Of a DNA stretch of 64,000 nucleotides, positions 46,613 through 55,792 are shown one piece after another; position 1 is the stretch's first letter, and each line of letters begins with the position of its first letter. The notes beneath the pieces are model-generated. The model had not been told where the DNA came from and did no database searches. It saw only the letters and a list, made by a program, of their open reading frames with translations. This DNA comes from DASUFZ01 sp035541475 (GTDB lineage Bacteria > Myxococcota_A > UBA9160 > SMWR01), in assembly GCA_035541475.1 (NCBI GenBank), contig DATKND010000064.1, positions 4,868 to 68,867 on the forward strand, given 5' to 3'. A program made the translations under genes and the position numbers.

Positions 46613-48013
46613 GTGGCGACGCGCGACGTCCAGCTGCCGGACATCGGCGATTTCGAGAACGTCGACGTCGCCGAGGTGCTCGTCAAAGTCGGCGACGTGG
46701 TCGCGGCCGAGCAGTCGCTGATCGTGCTCGAGAGCGACAAGGCCAGCATGGAGATCCCGTCGCCCTTCGCGGGCCGCGTCGTCGAGATGAAGGTCTCGGT
46801 GGGCGACCAGGTGAGCGAGGGCGCGCTGATCGCGCGGATCGAAGTGGAGCAGACCGCGGCAGCCGGACCGTCCGAAGCGCCGGCGAAGGCGCCGGACGCG
46901 AAGGAGGAGGCGCCTCCGGTCGCGAAGCCGGCGCCCGCGCCGGCACCCCCGCCGGCGCCGAGGCGCGCCCCCGCCGCGCCGATCGCACCTTCGGTGATGG
47001 AGGACCACCAGGGCACCGTCGCGCCGATCACCTCGTCGGTCGTCGAGGACCGCGAGGGCGTCGAGGTCGTGCCGCTGCCCGCCGCGCTCGTGCCCGCGGC
47101 CGAGCTGCGCGCCCACGCGAGCCCCTCCGTGCGCCGCCTCGCGCGCGAGCTCGGCGTCGATCTACGACTCGTCGCCGGCACCGGCCGCAAGGCGCGCATC
47201 CAGAAGGAGGACGTCCAGGGCTACGTCAAGAGCATGATCGTGAAGGGCACGTCGGCGGGCGTGCCGATCGCGGGCGTGGCGGTGGCCGCGCCGCTGAAGT
47301 TCGACTTCTCGCAGTTCGGCCCGACGGAGGTCGAGCCGCTGAACCGCATCCGCAAGCTCTCGGCCGCGAACCTGCATCGCAGCTGGGTGTCGGTCCCGCA
47401 CGTCACGCAGTTCGAGGAGGCCGACATCACCGAGCTCGACGGCTTCCGCCGCGAGATGAAGGCCGAGGCCGAGGCGCGCGGCATCAAGCTGACCTTCCTG
47501 CCCTTCGTGCTGAAGGCCTGCGCGCATCTCTTGAAGGAGCTGCCGCACTTCAACGCCTCGCTCGACCACCTCGGCGAGAACCTGATCCTGAAGCGCTACG
47601 TGAACGTCGGCGTCGCGGTCGACACGCCGAACGGCCTGGTCGTGCCGGTCGTGCGCGACGCCGACCAGAAGGGCCTCTACGAGATCGCGGCCGAGCTGAT
47701 GGACATCTCGTCGCGCGCGCGCGAGCGCAAGCTCCGGCCCGGCGACCTGCAGGGCGGCAGCTTCAGCATCTCGAGCCTCGGCGGCATCGGCGGCACCTTC
47801 TTCACGCCGATCGTGAACCATCCGGAGGTCGCGATCCTCGGCGTCGGCCGCATGGACTGGCGGCCCGTCTGGCGGGACGGCGCCTTCATCCCGCGCCTGC
47901 TGCTGCCGCTCTCGCTCTCCTACGACCACCGCGTGATCGACGGCGCCGACGGCGCGCGCTTCGCGACGCGGCTCTCGCAGATCCTCTCCGACTTGCGCCG
48001 GCTGATCCTCTGA
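46613..48013 (+). CDS. aceF: pyruvate dehydrogenase E2 (dihydrolipoyl acetyltransferase)
   Basis: A 466-aa E2. A single N-terminal lipoyl domain has the DKASME target (Lys43), followed by an Ala-Pro-rich linker (about residues 85-125), the peripheral subunit-binding domain (ASPSVRRLARELGVDL) and the catalytic domain ending in SYDHRVIDGADG with His439. Only one lipoyl domain is present, against three in E. coli. GTG start with TGACC spacing after aceE. Confidence 0.95.
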   Translation: MATRDVQLPDIGDFENVDVAEVLVKVGDVVAAEQSLIVLESDKASMEIPSPFAGRVVEMKVSVGDQVSEGALIARIEVEQTAAAGPSEAPAKAPDAKEEAPPVAKPAPAPAPPPAPRRAPAAPIAPSVMEDHQGTVAPITSSVVEDREGVEVVPLPAALVPAAELRAHASPSVRRLARELGVDLRLVAGTGRKARIQKEDVQGYVKSMIVKGTSAGVPIAGVAVAAPLKFDFSQFGPTEVEPLNRIRKLSAANLHRSWVSVPHVTQFEEADITELDGFRREMKAEAEARGIKLTFLPFVLKACAHLLKELPHFNASLDHLGENLILKRYVNVGVAVDTPNGLVVPVVRDADQKGLYEIAAELMDISSRARERKLRPGDLQGGSFSISSLGGIGGTFFTPIVNHPEVAILGVGRMDWRPVWRDGAFIPRLLLPLSLSYDHRVIDGADGARFATRLSQILSDLRRLIL

Positions 48014-48015
48014 CC

Positions 48016-49440
48016 ATGGACGACGCCCCCGCGCGCGCCGACGTGCTGGTGCTCGGGTCGGGCCCCGGCGGCTACACCGCCGCGTTCCGCGCGGCAGACC
48101 TCGGCAAGCGCGTCGTGCTCGTCGAGCGCTACGCCTCGCTCGGAGGCGTCTGCCTGAACGTCGGCTGCATCCCGTCGAAGGCGCTGCTCCACGTCGCGCA
48201 GGTGATCGAGGCCGCGGGCGACCTCGCGCCGCACGGCGTGGAGTTCGGCACGCCGAAGCTCGACTTCCAGAAGCTCCGCGCCTTCAAGGACGCGGTGGTG
48301 CGGAAGCTCACCGGCGGGCTCGCGCAGATGGCGAAGCAGCGCCGCGTGGAGGTCGTCACCGGAACGGGTCGCTTCGCCGACGCGAACCACCTCACCGTGG
48401 CCACGCAGGGCGGCGAGCGCACACTCGAGTTCGAGCACGCGATCATCGCCGCGGGCTCGCACGCCGTGCGCCTGCCCGGCCTGCCGGACGACCCGCGCAT
48501 CCTCGACTCGACCTCCGCGCTCGAGGTCGACGGCGCCGCGCGGCGATTGCTCGTGATCGGCGGCGGCATCATCGGTCTCGAGCTCGCGGCGGTCTACCAC
48601 GCGCTCGGATCCGAGGTGACGATCGTCGAGCTGCTGCCGGCGCTGATGTCCGGCGCCGACCCCGATCTCGTGCGGCCGCTGCGACGCCGCATCGAGTCGC
48701 GCTATGCGGGCATCCACGTCGGGACGCGCGCCCTGCGCATCGAGGCAGAGCCCGAGGGCCTGCGCGCGCACTTCGCCGGCGAGAAGGCGCCCGCGCCCGC
48801 CATCTTCGACCGCGTGCTCGTCGCCGTCGGGCGCGCGCCGAACGGCGCGCAGATCGGGGCGGAGCGTGCGGGCGTGCGCGTCGACGCGAAGGGATTCGTC
48901 CCCGTCGACGCCTCGCAGCGGACGAACGTCCCGCACGTCTTCGCCATCGGAGACGTGTGCGGACCGCCGCTCCTCGCGCACCGCGCGAGCCACCAGGCAA
49001 AGGTCGCGGCCGAGGTGATCGCGGGGCTGCCCGCGGCCTTCGACGCGGAGGTGCCGTCGGTGGCCTACACCGATCCGGAAGTCGCGTGGGTCGGCCTCAC
49101 GGAGGAGCGCGCGAAGGCTGAAGGCATCGCGTTCGAGAAGGCCCTGCTCCCGTGGAGCGTGTCGGGGCGAGCGGTCGGCATCGACCGCGCCGAAGGGCTC
49201 ACGAAGCTGCTCTACGCGCCCGACACGCGTCGGTTGCTCGGCGCGGGCATGGTCGGCGCCGGAGCCGGCGAGCTCGTCGCCGAGGCGACGCTCGCGCTCG
49301 AGCTCGGCGCCGACGTCGAGGACGTCGCGCTGACCGTACACGCGCACCCGACGCTCTCGGAGACGATCGGCCTCGCGGCGGAGGTGGCGACGGGCACCGT
49401 CACGGATCTGTACCTGCCGCGGAAGAAGACGAAGGTGTGA
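48016..49440 (+). CDS. lpdA: dihydrolipoyl dehydrogenase
   Basis: A 474-aa flavoprotein E3. N-terminal GSGPGGYTAAFRAADLG binds FAD, the redox disulfide is Cys46-Cys51 in GGVCLNVGCIPSK, and the dimer-interface catalytic HAHPTLSE is near the C-terminus. It reoxidises dihydrolipoamide with NAD. Last gene of the lipA-aceEF-lpd operon, 2 bp after aceF. Confidence 0.95.
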   Translation: MDDAPARADVLVLGSGPGGYTAAFRAADLGKRVVLVERYASLGGVCLNVGCIPSKALLHVAQVIEAAGDLAPHGVEFGTPKLDFQKLRAFKDAVVRKLTGGLAQMAKQRRVEVVTGTGRFADANHLTVATQGGERTLEFEHAIIAAGSHAVRLPGLPDDPRILDSTSALEVDGAARRLLVIGGGIIGLELAAVYHALGSEVTIVELLPALMSGADPDLVRPLRRRIESRYAGIHVGTRALRIEAEPEGLRAHFAGEKAPAPAIFDRVLVAVGRAPNGAQIGAERAGVRVDAKGFVPVDASQRTNVPHVFAIGDVCGPPLLAHRASHQAKVAAEVIAGLPAAFDAEVPSVAYTDPEVAWVGLTEERAKAEGIAFEKALLPWSVSGRAVGIDRAEGLTKLLYAPDTRRLLGAGMVGAGAGELVAEATLALELGADVEDVALTVHAHPTLSETIGLAAEVATGTVTDLYLPRKKTKV

Positions 49441-49479
49441 GGGTCGTGTGCGCGCCAGCGCAGTCCGAGCCGGCGCTTG

Positions 49480-50217
49480 CTAACGCAGCTGAAACCGCGA
49501 CATGCCGGCGATCATCTGCGCGCGCAGCGCCTCGGCCTCGGCGGGTCGCGGCGGCGCGAACTCGACGCCCGCGCCGGCCGGCCGCTCGACGGGCTTCGTC
49601 TGCGCGGTCGCGCGCACCCAGCGCACGCTGGCGACGATCTGGATCGAGCCCGAAGGCAGCGCGATCTCGAGGCCGACGTTGCGCCCGGAAGGCGGTGGTG
49701 AATCCATCTCGAGGAAGGCGCCGCTGGTGGTCAGATCGCGCACGACCACCGGTCGCGTGCGACCTCCGCTGGTGACGGAGGCGCGCAGCGAGGTCGGCAC
49801 GCGCGGCTCGATCCGCAGCTCGGAGTCGCTGCCCTCCCAGACCGCGAGCGTGGCGAGGAAGCGGAGCTCCTCGGGATCGAAGGGATCCCACACGCACCAG
49901 CGGAGTCCCGCTGCGCGCAGCGCCTCGATCGCCGCGTCGTCCGGTCGAGGACCCGCGAGCACCAGCGAGGCGGGCCGGATGCTGGTGCGAGGCACGAGCA
50001 TCTCGAGGACCTCCGCCGCCTCGTCCGGCGAGAGCGCGGACGGCGCGAGCGCGCCCCGCACGCGCGCGCCCTCCTGCCGGGCCAGCAGCGCCGCCTCGTC
50101 CACATCGTTGGCGTAGAGCGCCTCGACTCCGAGGCGCACCAGCGCGAGCGCCGCCTCCCCGAGCGAGCACTTCGCGCTGTCGAGCACGAGCAGCAGGCCG
50201 AAGTCGCTGACCGCCAT
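49480..50217 (-). CDS. PilZ-domain protein
   Basis: A 245-aa protein. An N-terminal receiver-like region of about 110 residues lacks an obvious phospho-acceptor motif. A PilZ domain follows, with RVPTSLRASVTSG, VVVRDLTTSGAFLEMDSP and a GVEF strand. The RDLTTSGAF part matches the D/NxSxxG motif. ATG at 50217 has GGGGGA upstream. Convergent with lpdA across 39 bp. It resembles the protein at 39665 in layout. Probable c-di-GMP effector. Confidence 0.75.
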   Translation of the reverse strand: MAVSDFGLLLVLDSAKCSLGEAALALVRLGVEALYANDVDEAALLARQEGARVRGALAPSALSPDEAAEVLEMLVPRTSIRPASLVLAGPRPDDAAIEALRAAGLRWCVWDPFDPEELRFLATLAVWEGSDSELRIEPRVPTSLRASVTSGGRTRPVVVRDLTTSGAFLEMDSPPPSGRNVGLEIALPSGSIQIVASVRWVRATAQTKPVERPAGAGVEFAPPRPAEAEALRAQMIAGMSRFQLR

Positions 50218-50395
50218 GGTCCCCCGCCGACTCATCGGCGGATCGCGACCGGAGCGTGACCGCGACGGGGCCCGACCCCGAGCCGACATTCGACCGGGAA
50301 CGGCATGCCCGACTGGCGACGGTCGAGAAGGCCAGCGCTCCGTAAGGCGAATGCTAAGAGGACGAAGGACGAAGCTTTGAAGAACATCGCGCGCG

Positions 50396-50447
50396 GAGCG
50401 CGCCGCAAGCGCCGAAGGCGCGCGCAGCGAGGCGTAGCCGAGCGGAG
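50396..50447 (+). repeat. dispersed 3'-end repeat core, copy C
   Basis: The core GCGCAGCGAGGC...AGCCGAGCGGAG lies at 50422-50447. It is preceded by two hairpins, GCGCGC-GGA-GCGCGC (50389-50403) and GCGCC-GAA-GGCGC (50409-50421). It sits 6 bp beyond the stop of the TPR gene, in opposite orientation to it. The rest of the 235-bp gap 50218-50452 holds no gene. Confidence 0.65.
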
Positions 50448-50452
50448 CCCCT

Positions 50453-52099
50453 CTAGTTCGCCGGAAGCTCGACCTGGGCGGCGGCCTGGCTGTCGATCGC
50501 GCGCAGACGCTGCGCGAGCTCGCCGCGCTCGGGGGCGAGCTCGATCGCCCGGACCAGGGCCGCGTGCGCGCGCGACACGTCTCCGAGCGCCGCCCAGACG
50601 CTCGACGCCTGCGACCAGGTCTCCGGATCGTTCGGCTCGGTGTTCACGGCGTGGAGCAGCGCGGCGTGGGCCGCCTCGCGGTGTCCCTGGTGGAACTCGG
50701 CGTGCGCGAGACCCACCCAGCCGCGCGAGCTCTCCTGAAGCTCCAGGCTGCGCAGGAACTCGCGGCGTGCGCCCTCGAGATCGCCGCGCGAGCCCGCGTC
50801 GACACCGAGCGCGACGTGCGTGGCGGAGTCGTCGAGGCCGAGCCAGCGCAGACGCGCGACGGCGTCGCGCATGCCCGCGAGATCGCCGGGGTGGCGGCCG
50901 CGCCGCAGCGCGAGATCGACGGAGCCGAAGAGGTAGAGCACCACCCAGGCCGCAGCCGTCGCCCAGACGCCGCGGCGGAGCCAGGAGCGCGGCTCGGCCG
51001 CGCGCGCCGAGGCGGGGACCGCGCGCAGCAGGACCGATGCGATGCGGCCGTCGCGCAGCTTCCAGATCGCGCCATCGAGGATGAAGTGGTGCACGTTGAC
51101 GGCCGTCGCGACCAGCATCGAGACGGCGGCCACGGACGACGCGGGGCCGAGGAGATCGGGAGAGAAGAGCAGGACGGGCAAGGTCCAGATCGCGATCCCG
51201 GCGACCGCGACCTTGCCGAAGTATGCGGCCGCGCCGTGCCAGGTCGGCGAGGCGCGCGCGTAGTACGAGGTCACCCACAGGTATTGCGTCGCGTGCCCGA
51301 GCGCGACCCAGTCGAGCACGCCGCCGTAGAAGTCGATCGGCGTGATGCCGCTGTGGGCGCTCGCCAGTCGGAAGGCGATCGGGATCGAGAACCAGAGCGC
51401 CTGCGTCAAGACCAGCAGGCCGGCGGGCAGCAGACGCCGCGCCGGCACGAGCCGCAGCAGCGACACCGCGCAGAGTCCGAGCGTCACCAGGTAGAGCGAC
51501 AGCGCGATCGCGAAGGCGGCGTCGGCCACGCGAGTCGGGATGCCGATCGGCCAGAACGCGATCGCCGTGCCTCCGCCGAGCGCGGCGTTGAACTGCGGCA
51601 CGCCGGGCCCGGCCTCCTTGTGGAAGGACAGGAAGACCAGCGCGTACGAGAGCACGAAGGAGGCATGGAGCCAGCGCTTGAGCGGCGGCTCGAGCGAGAT
51701 CCCCGCGCGGCGCAGGAACATCACCGCGAGGCCGTAGTTCTGGCCGGTGTAGTGCCACGGGCTCCACGTCAGGTAGACCGTCAGGAAGAGCGAGGCGACG
51801 AGCCGGTCGTAGACGGAGAGCACGAAGACCGCCACCACCGCCAAGGTGGCCCACACGGCGAACAGCGCATAGCGGTGTCGGTCGGCGCGCTGCTCGTAGA
51901 CGCGCACCAAGGTCGCGCCGTAGTGGGGCAGGCTCAGCAACGTCAGCAGGATCGGCACGAGGTACGCGGGCTGCGCCGCGCGCAGCGACTCGCCGAACCC
52001 CATGAAGGCGGCGAAGACGAAGATGTAGAGGAGCCCGCAGCCGAAGAGCAGGTCCGCGGCGGGGCCGATCAGCCAGAGACTCGCCGGGGCGCGCGACAC
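50453..52099 (-). CDS. polytopic membrane protein with C-terminal TPR region
   Basis: A 548-aa protein with about 10 membrane helices (from LLFGCGLLYIFVFAAFMGF onward), and a C-terminal soluble part of about 120 residues with tetratricopeptide-like helical pairs (VGLAHAEFHQGHREAAHAAL, WAALGDVSRAHAALVRAIEL). SLPHYGATLVRVYE and VNVHHFILDG contain conserved-looking His. A motif search was not possible; no enzyme family was recognised. The start is GTG at 52099 with weak SD. Confidence 0.6.
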   Translation of the reverse strand: MSRAPASLWLIGPAADLLFGCGLLYIFVFAAFMGFGESLRAAQPAYLVPILLTLLSLPHYGATLVRVYEQRADRHRYALFAVWATLAVVAVFVLSVYDRLVASLFLTVYLTWSPWHYTGQNYGLAVMFLRRAGISLEPPLKRWLHASFVLSYALVFLSFHKEAGPGVPQFNAALGGGTAIAFWPIGIPTRVADAAFAIALSLYLVTLGLCAVSLLRLVPARRLLPAGLLVLTQALWFSIPIAFRLASAHSGITPIDFYGGVLDWVALGHATQYLWVTSYYARASPTWHGAAAYFGKVAVAGIAIWTLPVLLFSPDLLGPASSVAAVSMLVATAVNVHHFILDGAIWKLRDGRIASVLLRAVPASARAAEPRSWLRRGVWATAAAWVVLYLFGSVDLALRRGRHPGDLAGMRDAVARLRWLGLDDSATHVALGVDAGSRGDLEGARREFLRSLELQESSRGWVGLAHAEFHQGHREAAHAALLHAVNTEPNDPETWSQASSVWAALGDVSRAHAALVRAIELAPERGELAQRLRAIDSQAAAQVELPAN

Positions 52100-52175
52100 G
52101 CTGTGCAGTATTCCATCCGCGCGCGAACGCGATCAAGTCACGGCGGCGGCCGGGTTCGCCGCCGCGCCTGCGAGA

Positions 52176-53405
52176 TCAGGACGTCGCGAGCGCGCGCGCC
52201 AGGAACCAGTAGAGGCCGAGCGCGCAGATCGCGGCGGACCCGATCTCGGCGACCTTGCGGTAGAGCCCCTGCGGGCTGCGTCGCTCGAGCCCACGCAGCG
52301 CGGGCCAGATCAGCGCGACGACGCCGAGCTGACCGAGCTCGACCCCCACATTGAATCCGAAGAGGGCGTGCGCGACGCGCTGCGGCGGCAGCTCCATCTC
52401 GGCTAGCACGCCCGCGAATCCGAACCCGTGCACGAGCCCGAAGGCGAAGGCCACGGCGGCGCGCAGCCGCGCCGGAAGCGAAGCGCGCGCCAGCAGGCCG
52501 AAGTGGCAGAGCGAGAAGAGCGCGAGCCCGAGCAGCGCGCCGGCCGGGACCGCGCCGATGCCGGCGGCCGCGAGCGCCGCGAGCGCGCAGAGCGCGGACG
52601 TCGCGACGACCGGAACCGCGACGCCACGCCCGGAGAGCAGCCAGCCGTTCTCGGCGGCGACGAGCGCGATCGAGAAGCCGATCAGCGACTCGACGGCCGC
52701 GGCGTCCGGCCGCAGCACGCCGAGCACGGCGAGCGCGAGCGTGATGCTGTGCGCGAGCGTGAAGGCCGTGACCAGGTAGGCGACCTCGCGCAAGGTCGAC
52801 GCCAACAGCAGCAGCGCCAGCAGGAAGGCGAGGTGGTCGTAGCCGGAGAGGATGTGGAGCACGCCGAGCCGCACGTAGCCGAGGAGCCCGGTGCCCTCGA
52901 GGGTCGGACGCGACTTCGCGCCGTCGCTCGTGTCGAGCGGCCAGCGCGGATCCGCCTCGGTCAGCACGCGCTCCTGCACGGCGTCCGCCGCGACGCGCGC
53001 GAAGTGGAGGTGCGAGGGCGCCTCCTCGAGCAGCACGCGGCTCTCGATGACTCGCGGACCCGAGGCGGGACAGCGAAGCCTCCAGCGGTACGCCACCCAC
53101 CCGCGCGGCGCCTGCTGCGCGACGGGCGGCGACTCGGGAAGACAGCGCGACGCGCCTTGCAGCAGCACGAGGTGATCCGCGAAGTAGAGCGCGACCGGTC
53201 CGCCGCTGCCGAGGTCGCGCGCCGGGTCGACCGGCAGGCGCGTCAGCTCGAGCAGCGGGATGCGCAGCTCCACCTGCGCGCCGTCGGCATCGAAGCTCCA
53301 GCTCGAGTACGAAGCGCTGCGCGTGTGCGCGGGCGCGCTCGCGGGCGCGACCGCAACGAGCGCGAGCCCCGCGCAGAACGCCGCGAGCGTGCGGCGGGGC
53401 GTCAC
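52176..53405 (-). CDS. HupE/UreJ-family membrane protein
   Basis: A 409-aa protein with a signal peptide (cleaved near APAHT), a soluble domain to about residue 180, and a C-terminal HupE/UreJ domain with seven or so helices. GVLHILSGYDHLAFLLALLLL is the diagnostic motif and FGLVHGFGFAG another. The family is linked to metal uptake, but this N-terminally extended form is often found beside peptidylprolyl isomerases, as here. GTGA overlap with the parvulin gene implies a joint role. Confidence 0.85.
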   Translation of the reverse strand: MTPRRTLAAFCAGLALVAVAPASAPAHTRSASYSSWSFDADGAQVELRIPLLELTRLPVDPARDLGSGGPVALYFADHLVLLQGASRCLPESPPVAQQAPRGWVAYRWRLRCPASGPRVIESRVLLEEAPSHLHFARVAADAVQERVLTEADPRWPLDTSDGAKSRPTLEGTGLLGYVRLGVLHILSGYDHLAFLLALLLLASTLREVAYLVTAFTLAHSITLALAVLGVLRPDAAAVESLIGFSIALVAAENGWLLSGRGVAVPVVATSALCALAALAAAGIGAVPAGALLGLALFSLCHFGLLARASLPARLRAAVAFAFGLVHGFGFAGVLAEMELPPQRVAHALFGFNVGVELGQLGVVALIWPALRGLERRSPQGLYRKVAEIGSAAICALGLYWFLARALATS

Positions 53406-54313
53406 GGAAGTGCGTCGACCGTGCGCACGTCGGCGCGGCGGCGCAGGTCGTCGAGATACGCGCGCAGCGCCGCGTCACCGGCGCGCCGGCGCATCTCCGC
53501 GCGCAGCGGCTCGCGGATCTCGTCCATCGGCGGGACGTCGCCCGGTTCGCGCGCGAGCCCGACGAGCACGTGGTAGCCGGCGTTCGAGCGCACCGGCGCG
53601 GCGACATCCCCCGGTGCGAGCGACTCGGCGGCGTGCGTCGCGGTCGGCCCGAGGTACTCGCGCAGCTTCGAGAGCGGCAGCGGATCGGTTGGCAGCACCG
53701 CCACCTGCGGATCGCCGAGCGCCTGCTCGACCTCGGCGAAAGGCTCGCCGGCGCGCAGCCGCGACGCCGCCTCCTCGGCGCGCGCGCGCGCCTGCGCATC
53801 GTCGCGGGTCGGCTCCGCGCGCACGAGGATCTGGCGCACCGCGATGCGCCCGCTGCGCGCGAAGTAGTCGCGGTTCTCCGCGTAGAAGGTCGCGAGCGCC
53901 GCGTCGTCCGGCTCCTCGGTCTCGCTCTCCGAGATCGCCGCCTGGATCACCGCCCCGACGAGATCGCCGCGCACGCGCCGATCGCTCTGCGCGAGCCCGA
54001 GTTCGAGGCCCCGCTGCACCAGCAGCTCCTCCTCGATCAGCCGATCGAGCACGTGTCGCTTGTCGGACTCGTCGATCGGCGTCCGACGGTCGCTCGCCAG
54101 CGCTGCGACCGCGCGCTGGTACTCCTCGAGGCGCACGGCATTGCCGTTGACCGACGCCACGGCGCCCTCCGGCAGCTTCCGCTCGAGCGCGGGTCCGCCG
54201 TGGAGGATCGAGGCCGCGGCGGTCGCGAGGCCGACGAGCGCGCCGAGCGCGAGCAGCGCGCGCGCGCGGCGCTCCGCGACGATCGTCGCGGCGGGCTCCG
54301 AGTCGGCCGACAT
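53402..54313 (-). CDS. SurA/parvulin-type peptidylprolyl isomerase
   Basis: A 303-aa protein. An N-terminal membrane anchor (ALLALGALVGLATAAASILHGG) is followed by SurA-like helices (ASVNGNAVRLEEYQRAVAAL) and a PPIC domain (IAVRQILVRAEPTRDDAQ...LREYLGPT...GDVAAPVRSNAGYHVLVGL). It would fold exported proteins in the periplasm. ATG at 54313 was taken as the start. Coupled to the HupE-like gene downstream; divergent from 54408. Confidence 0.85.
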   Translation of the reverse strand: MSADSEPAATIVAERRARALLALGALVGLATAAASILHGGPALERKLPEGAVASVNGNAVRLEEYQRAVAALASDRRTPIDESDKRHVLDRLIEEELLVQRGLELGLAQSDRRVRGDLVGAVIQAAISESETEEPDDAALATFYAENRDYFARSGRIAVRQILVRAEPTRDDAQARARAEEAASRLRAGEPFAEVEQALGDPQVAVLPTDPLPLSKLREYLGPTATHAAESLAPGDVAAPVRSNAGYHVLVGLAREPGDVPPMDEIREPLRAEMRRRAGDAALRAYLDDLRRRADVRTVDALP

Positions 54314-54407
54314 CGGGCCCGATGGAGTAGCGAATCGGCGCGAGCCGGCCGAGCGCTCGAGTCGCGCGGTCCGCGCGCCGATGAGACGAGCGCGCCGGAG
54401 GACCGCC

Positions 54408-55028
54408 ATGCCGAGATCGCTCGCCCTTGCCCTCGCTCTCGCGCTGCCGCTCGCCGCGGTCGCGGACACCTTGACCTTGCGGGACGGGCGCGTGCTCCAG
54501 GGCGTCTACCGGGGCGGGACGGCCGAGATGCTCCACTTCGAGATCGACGGGACCTTGCGCGGCGTGCCGCTCGGCGACGTGGTCTCGGTGAGCTTCCTCG
54601 GCCGTCAGCCCGGCGATCCCGCCCCGACGGCCCAGCAGGCGGCGCCCGCGCCGTCGGTGGCGCGCGTCGCGGCGGGCACGCGCTTGCGCGTGCGGCTCGC
54701 CGAACCGCTCGACCCGCACAAGAACGTCGTCGGCGACGGCTTCGCCGGCATGCTCGAGATGGAGCTCCAGGCGGCCGGCACGACCATCGTGGCTTCCGGC
54801 TCGAAGGTCGTCGGCCGGATCTCGCAGATCGAGGCGGGCGCGATGACGCTGGAGCTGACCTCGCTCCAGATCGGCGAGGCGTCGCAGCCGATCGTGACGG
54901 GGACCCAGCAGATGGTCGCCGCCGCGGGCAACGGGCCTGCCGCGCCGGCCCCCGCGTCCGACCGGATCCCGGCCGGCAGCCTGTTCGAGTTCCGGCTGCT
55001 CCAGCCCTTCGACGTCCGGCTGCGCTGA
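54408..55028 (+). CDS. exported protein, unknown function
   Basis: A 206-aa protein with a signal peptide (SLALALALALPLAAVA). TLTLRDGRVLQGVYRGGTAEMLHFEIDG resembles an SH3/LSM-like domain found in bacterial envelope proteins, and the C-terminal half (AAGTRLRVRLAEPLD...ASGSKVVGRIS) looks like a TrbI/VirB10-like or beta-barrel segment. GGAGGA precedes the ATG. Not recognised further. A GC-rich hairpin follows the stop. Confidence 0.55.
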   Translation: MPRSLALALALALPLAAVADTLTLRDGRVLQGVYRGGTAEMLHFEIDGTLRGVPLGDVVSVSFLGRQPGDPAPTAQQAAPAPSVARVAAGTRLRVRLAEPLDPHKNVVGDGFAGMLEMELQAAGTTIVASGSKVVGRISQIEAGAMTLELTSLQIGEASQPIVTGTQQMVAAAGNGPAAPAPASDRIPAGSLFEFRLLQPFDVRLR

Positions 55029-55049
55029 GAGGCTCTCGGCGATCGAAGA

Positions 55050-55068
55050 CCGGCCGGATTCCGGCCGG
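55050..55068 (+). terminator. GC-rich hairpin between 54408 and PadR genes
   Basis: CCGGCCGG-ATT-CCGGCCGG, 8-bp perfect stem, 21 bp after the stop of the upstream gene. No T-run follows. Confidence 0.35.
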
Positions 55069-55084
55069 CTCCCCGCGAAGCACC

Positions 55085-55113
55085 TTGACTTCGATATGTC
55101 GACCGATATATCA
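55085..55113 (+). promoter_or_regulatory. promoter overlapped by PadR-type operator
   Basis: TTGACT (55085-55090) and TATATC (55107-55112) form a -35/-10 pair with 16-bp spacing. The spacer and -10 lie within an imperfect 20-bp palindrome GATATGTC...GATATATC (55093-55112), 8 of 10 pairs matched, and outer CTTGA/TCAAG arms flank it. This fits autorepression by the PadR regulator. Confidence 0.65.
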
Positions 55114-55167
55114 AGAGTGCTGTCGAACGTCTCGGCCGCGCCCTCGAGACCTCGAAGGGAGGATGTC

Positions 55168-55749
55168 ATGCGGCATCGCCATGGCTGGCACCGCTCGAGG
55201 CGCCACGGACTCGGCCATGCATTCGGCCTCTGGGGCGGCGGGGCACCCAGTCGCTTCTTCGGTGCGGGCGAGCTCCGCCTCGCGCTGCTGTCGCTGCTCT
55301 CGGAGCGACCGCAGCACGGCTACGAGCTGATGCGACAGCTCGAGTCGCGCTCGGGCGGGCTCTACCGCGCGAGCGCCGGCTCCGTCTATCCGACGCTCCA
55401 GCAGCTCGAGGACGAGGGTCTCGCGCGCTCGGAGGCGGTGGACGGCAAGCGCATCTACCGGCTCGGTCCCGAGGGCGAGAGCGAGGTGCGCGAGGAGGCG
55501 GAGGCGATCCAGCGCATCTGGCGACGGGCCGAACGCTGGGACGAGTGGAGCGGACTCTCGGGCCCCGACGTCTGGGAGCTCGCGCGTCCCGCGCGCCAGC
55601 TGGCGCGGGCCGTGCTGCGCGCGATGGCGCGCTCCGACCGCGACCCCGACCGCATCGACGACGTGCGCCGGATCCTCGAGCGCGCGCGCCGCGAGATCGA
55701 GCGGCTCGGCGACGACGGCGGCGAGGTCCGAGAGGACGAAGCGGGCTGA
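55168..55749 (+). CDS. PadR-family regulator
   Basis: A 193-aa regulator. The PadR core runs ELRLALLSLLSERPQHGYELMRQLESRSGGLYRASAGSVYPTLQQLEDEGLA, preceded by a 35-residue His-Arg-Gly-rich lead. The C-terminal helices (RRAERWDEWSGL...) are of the long type. ATG at 55168 has GGGAGGATGTC before it; an earlier ATG at 55096 would place the operator inside the gene. It probably senses a small ligand and represses itself. Confidence 0.85.
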   Translation: MRHRHGWHRSRRHGLGHAFGLWGGGAPSRFFGAGELRLALLSLLSERPQHGYELMRQLESRSGGLYRASAGSVYPTLQQLEDEGLARSEAVDGKRIYRLGPEGESEVREEAEAIQRIWRRAERWDEWSGLSGPDVWELARPARQLARAVLRAMARSDRDPDRIDDVRRILERARREIERLGDDGGEVREDEAG

Positions 55750-55792
55750 CTCGCGAGCGATCCGCGACCGCGAAGGTGCGGCTTAGTGCTTC

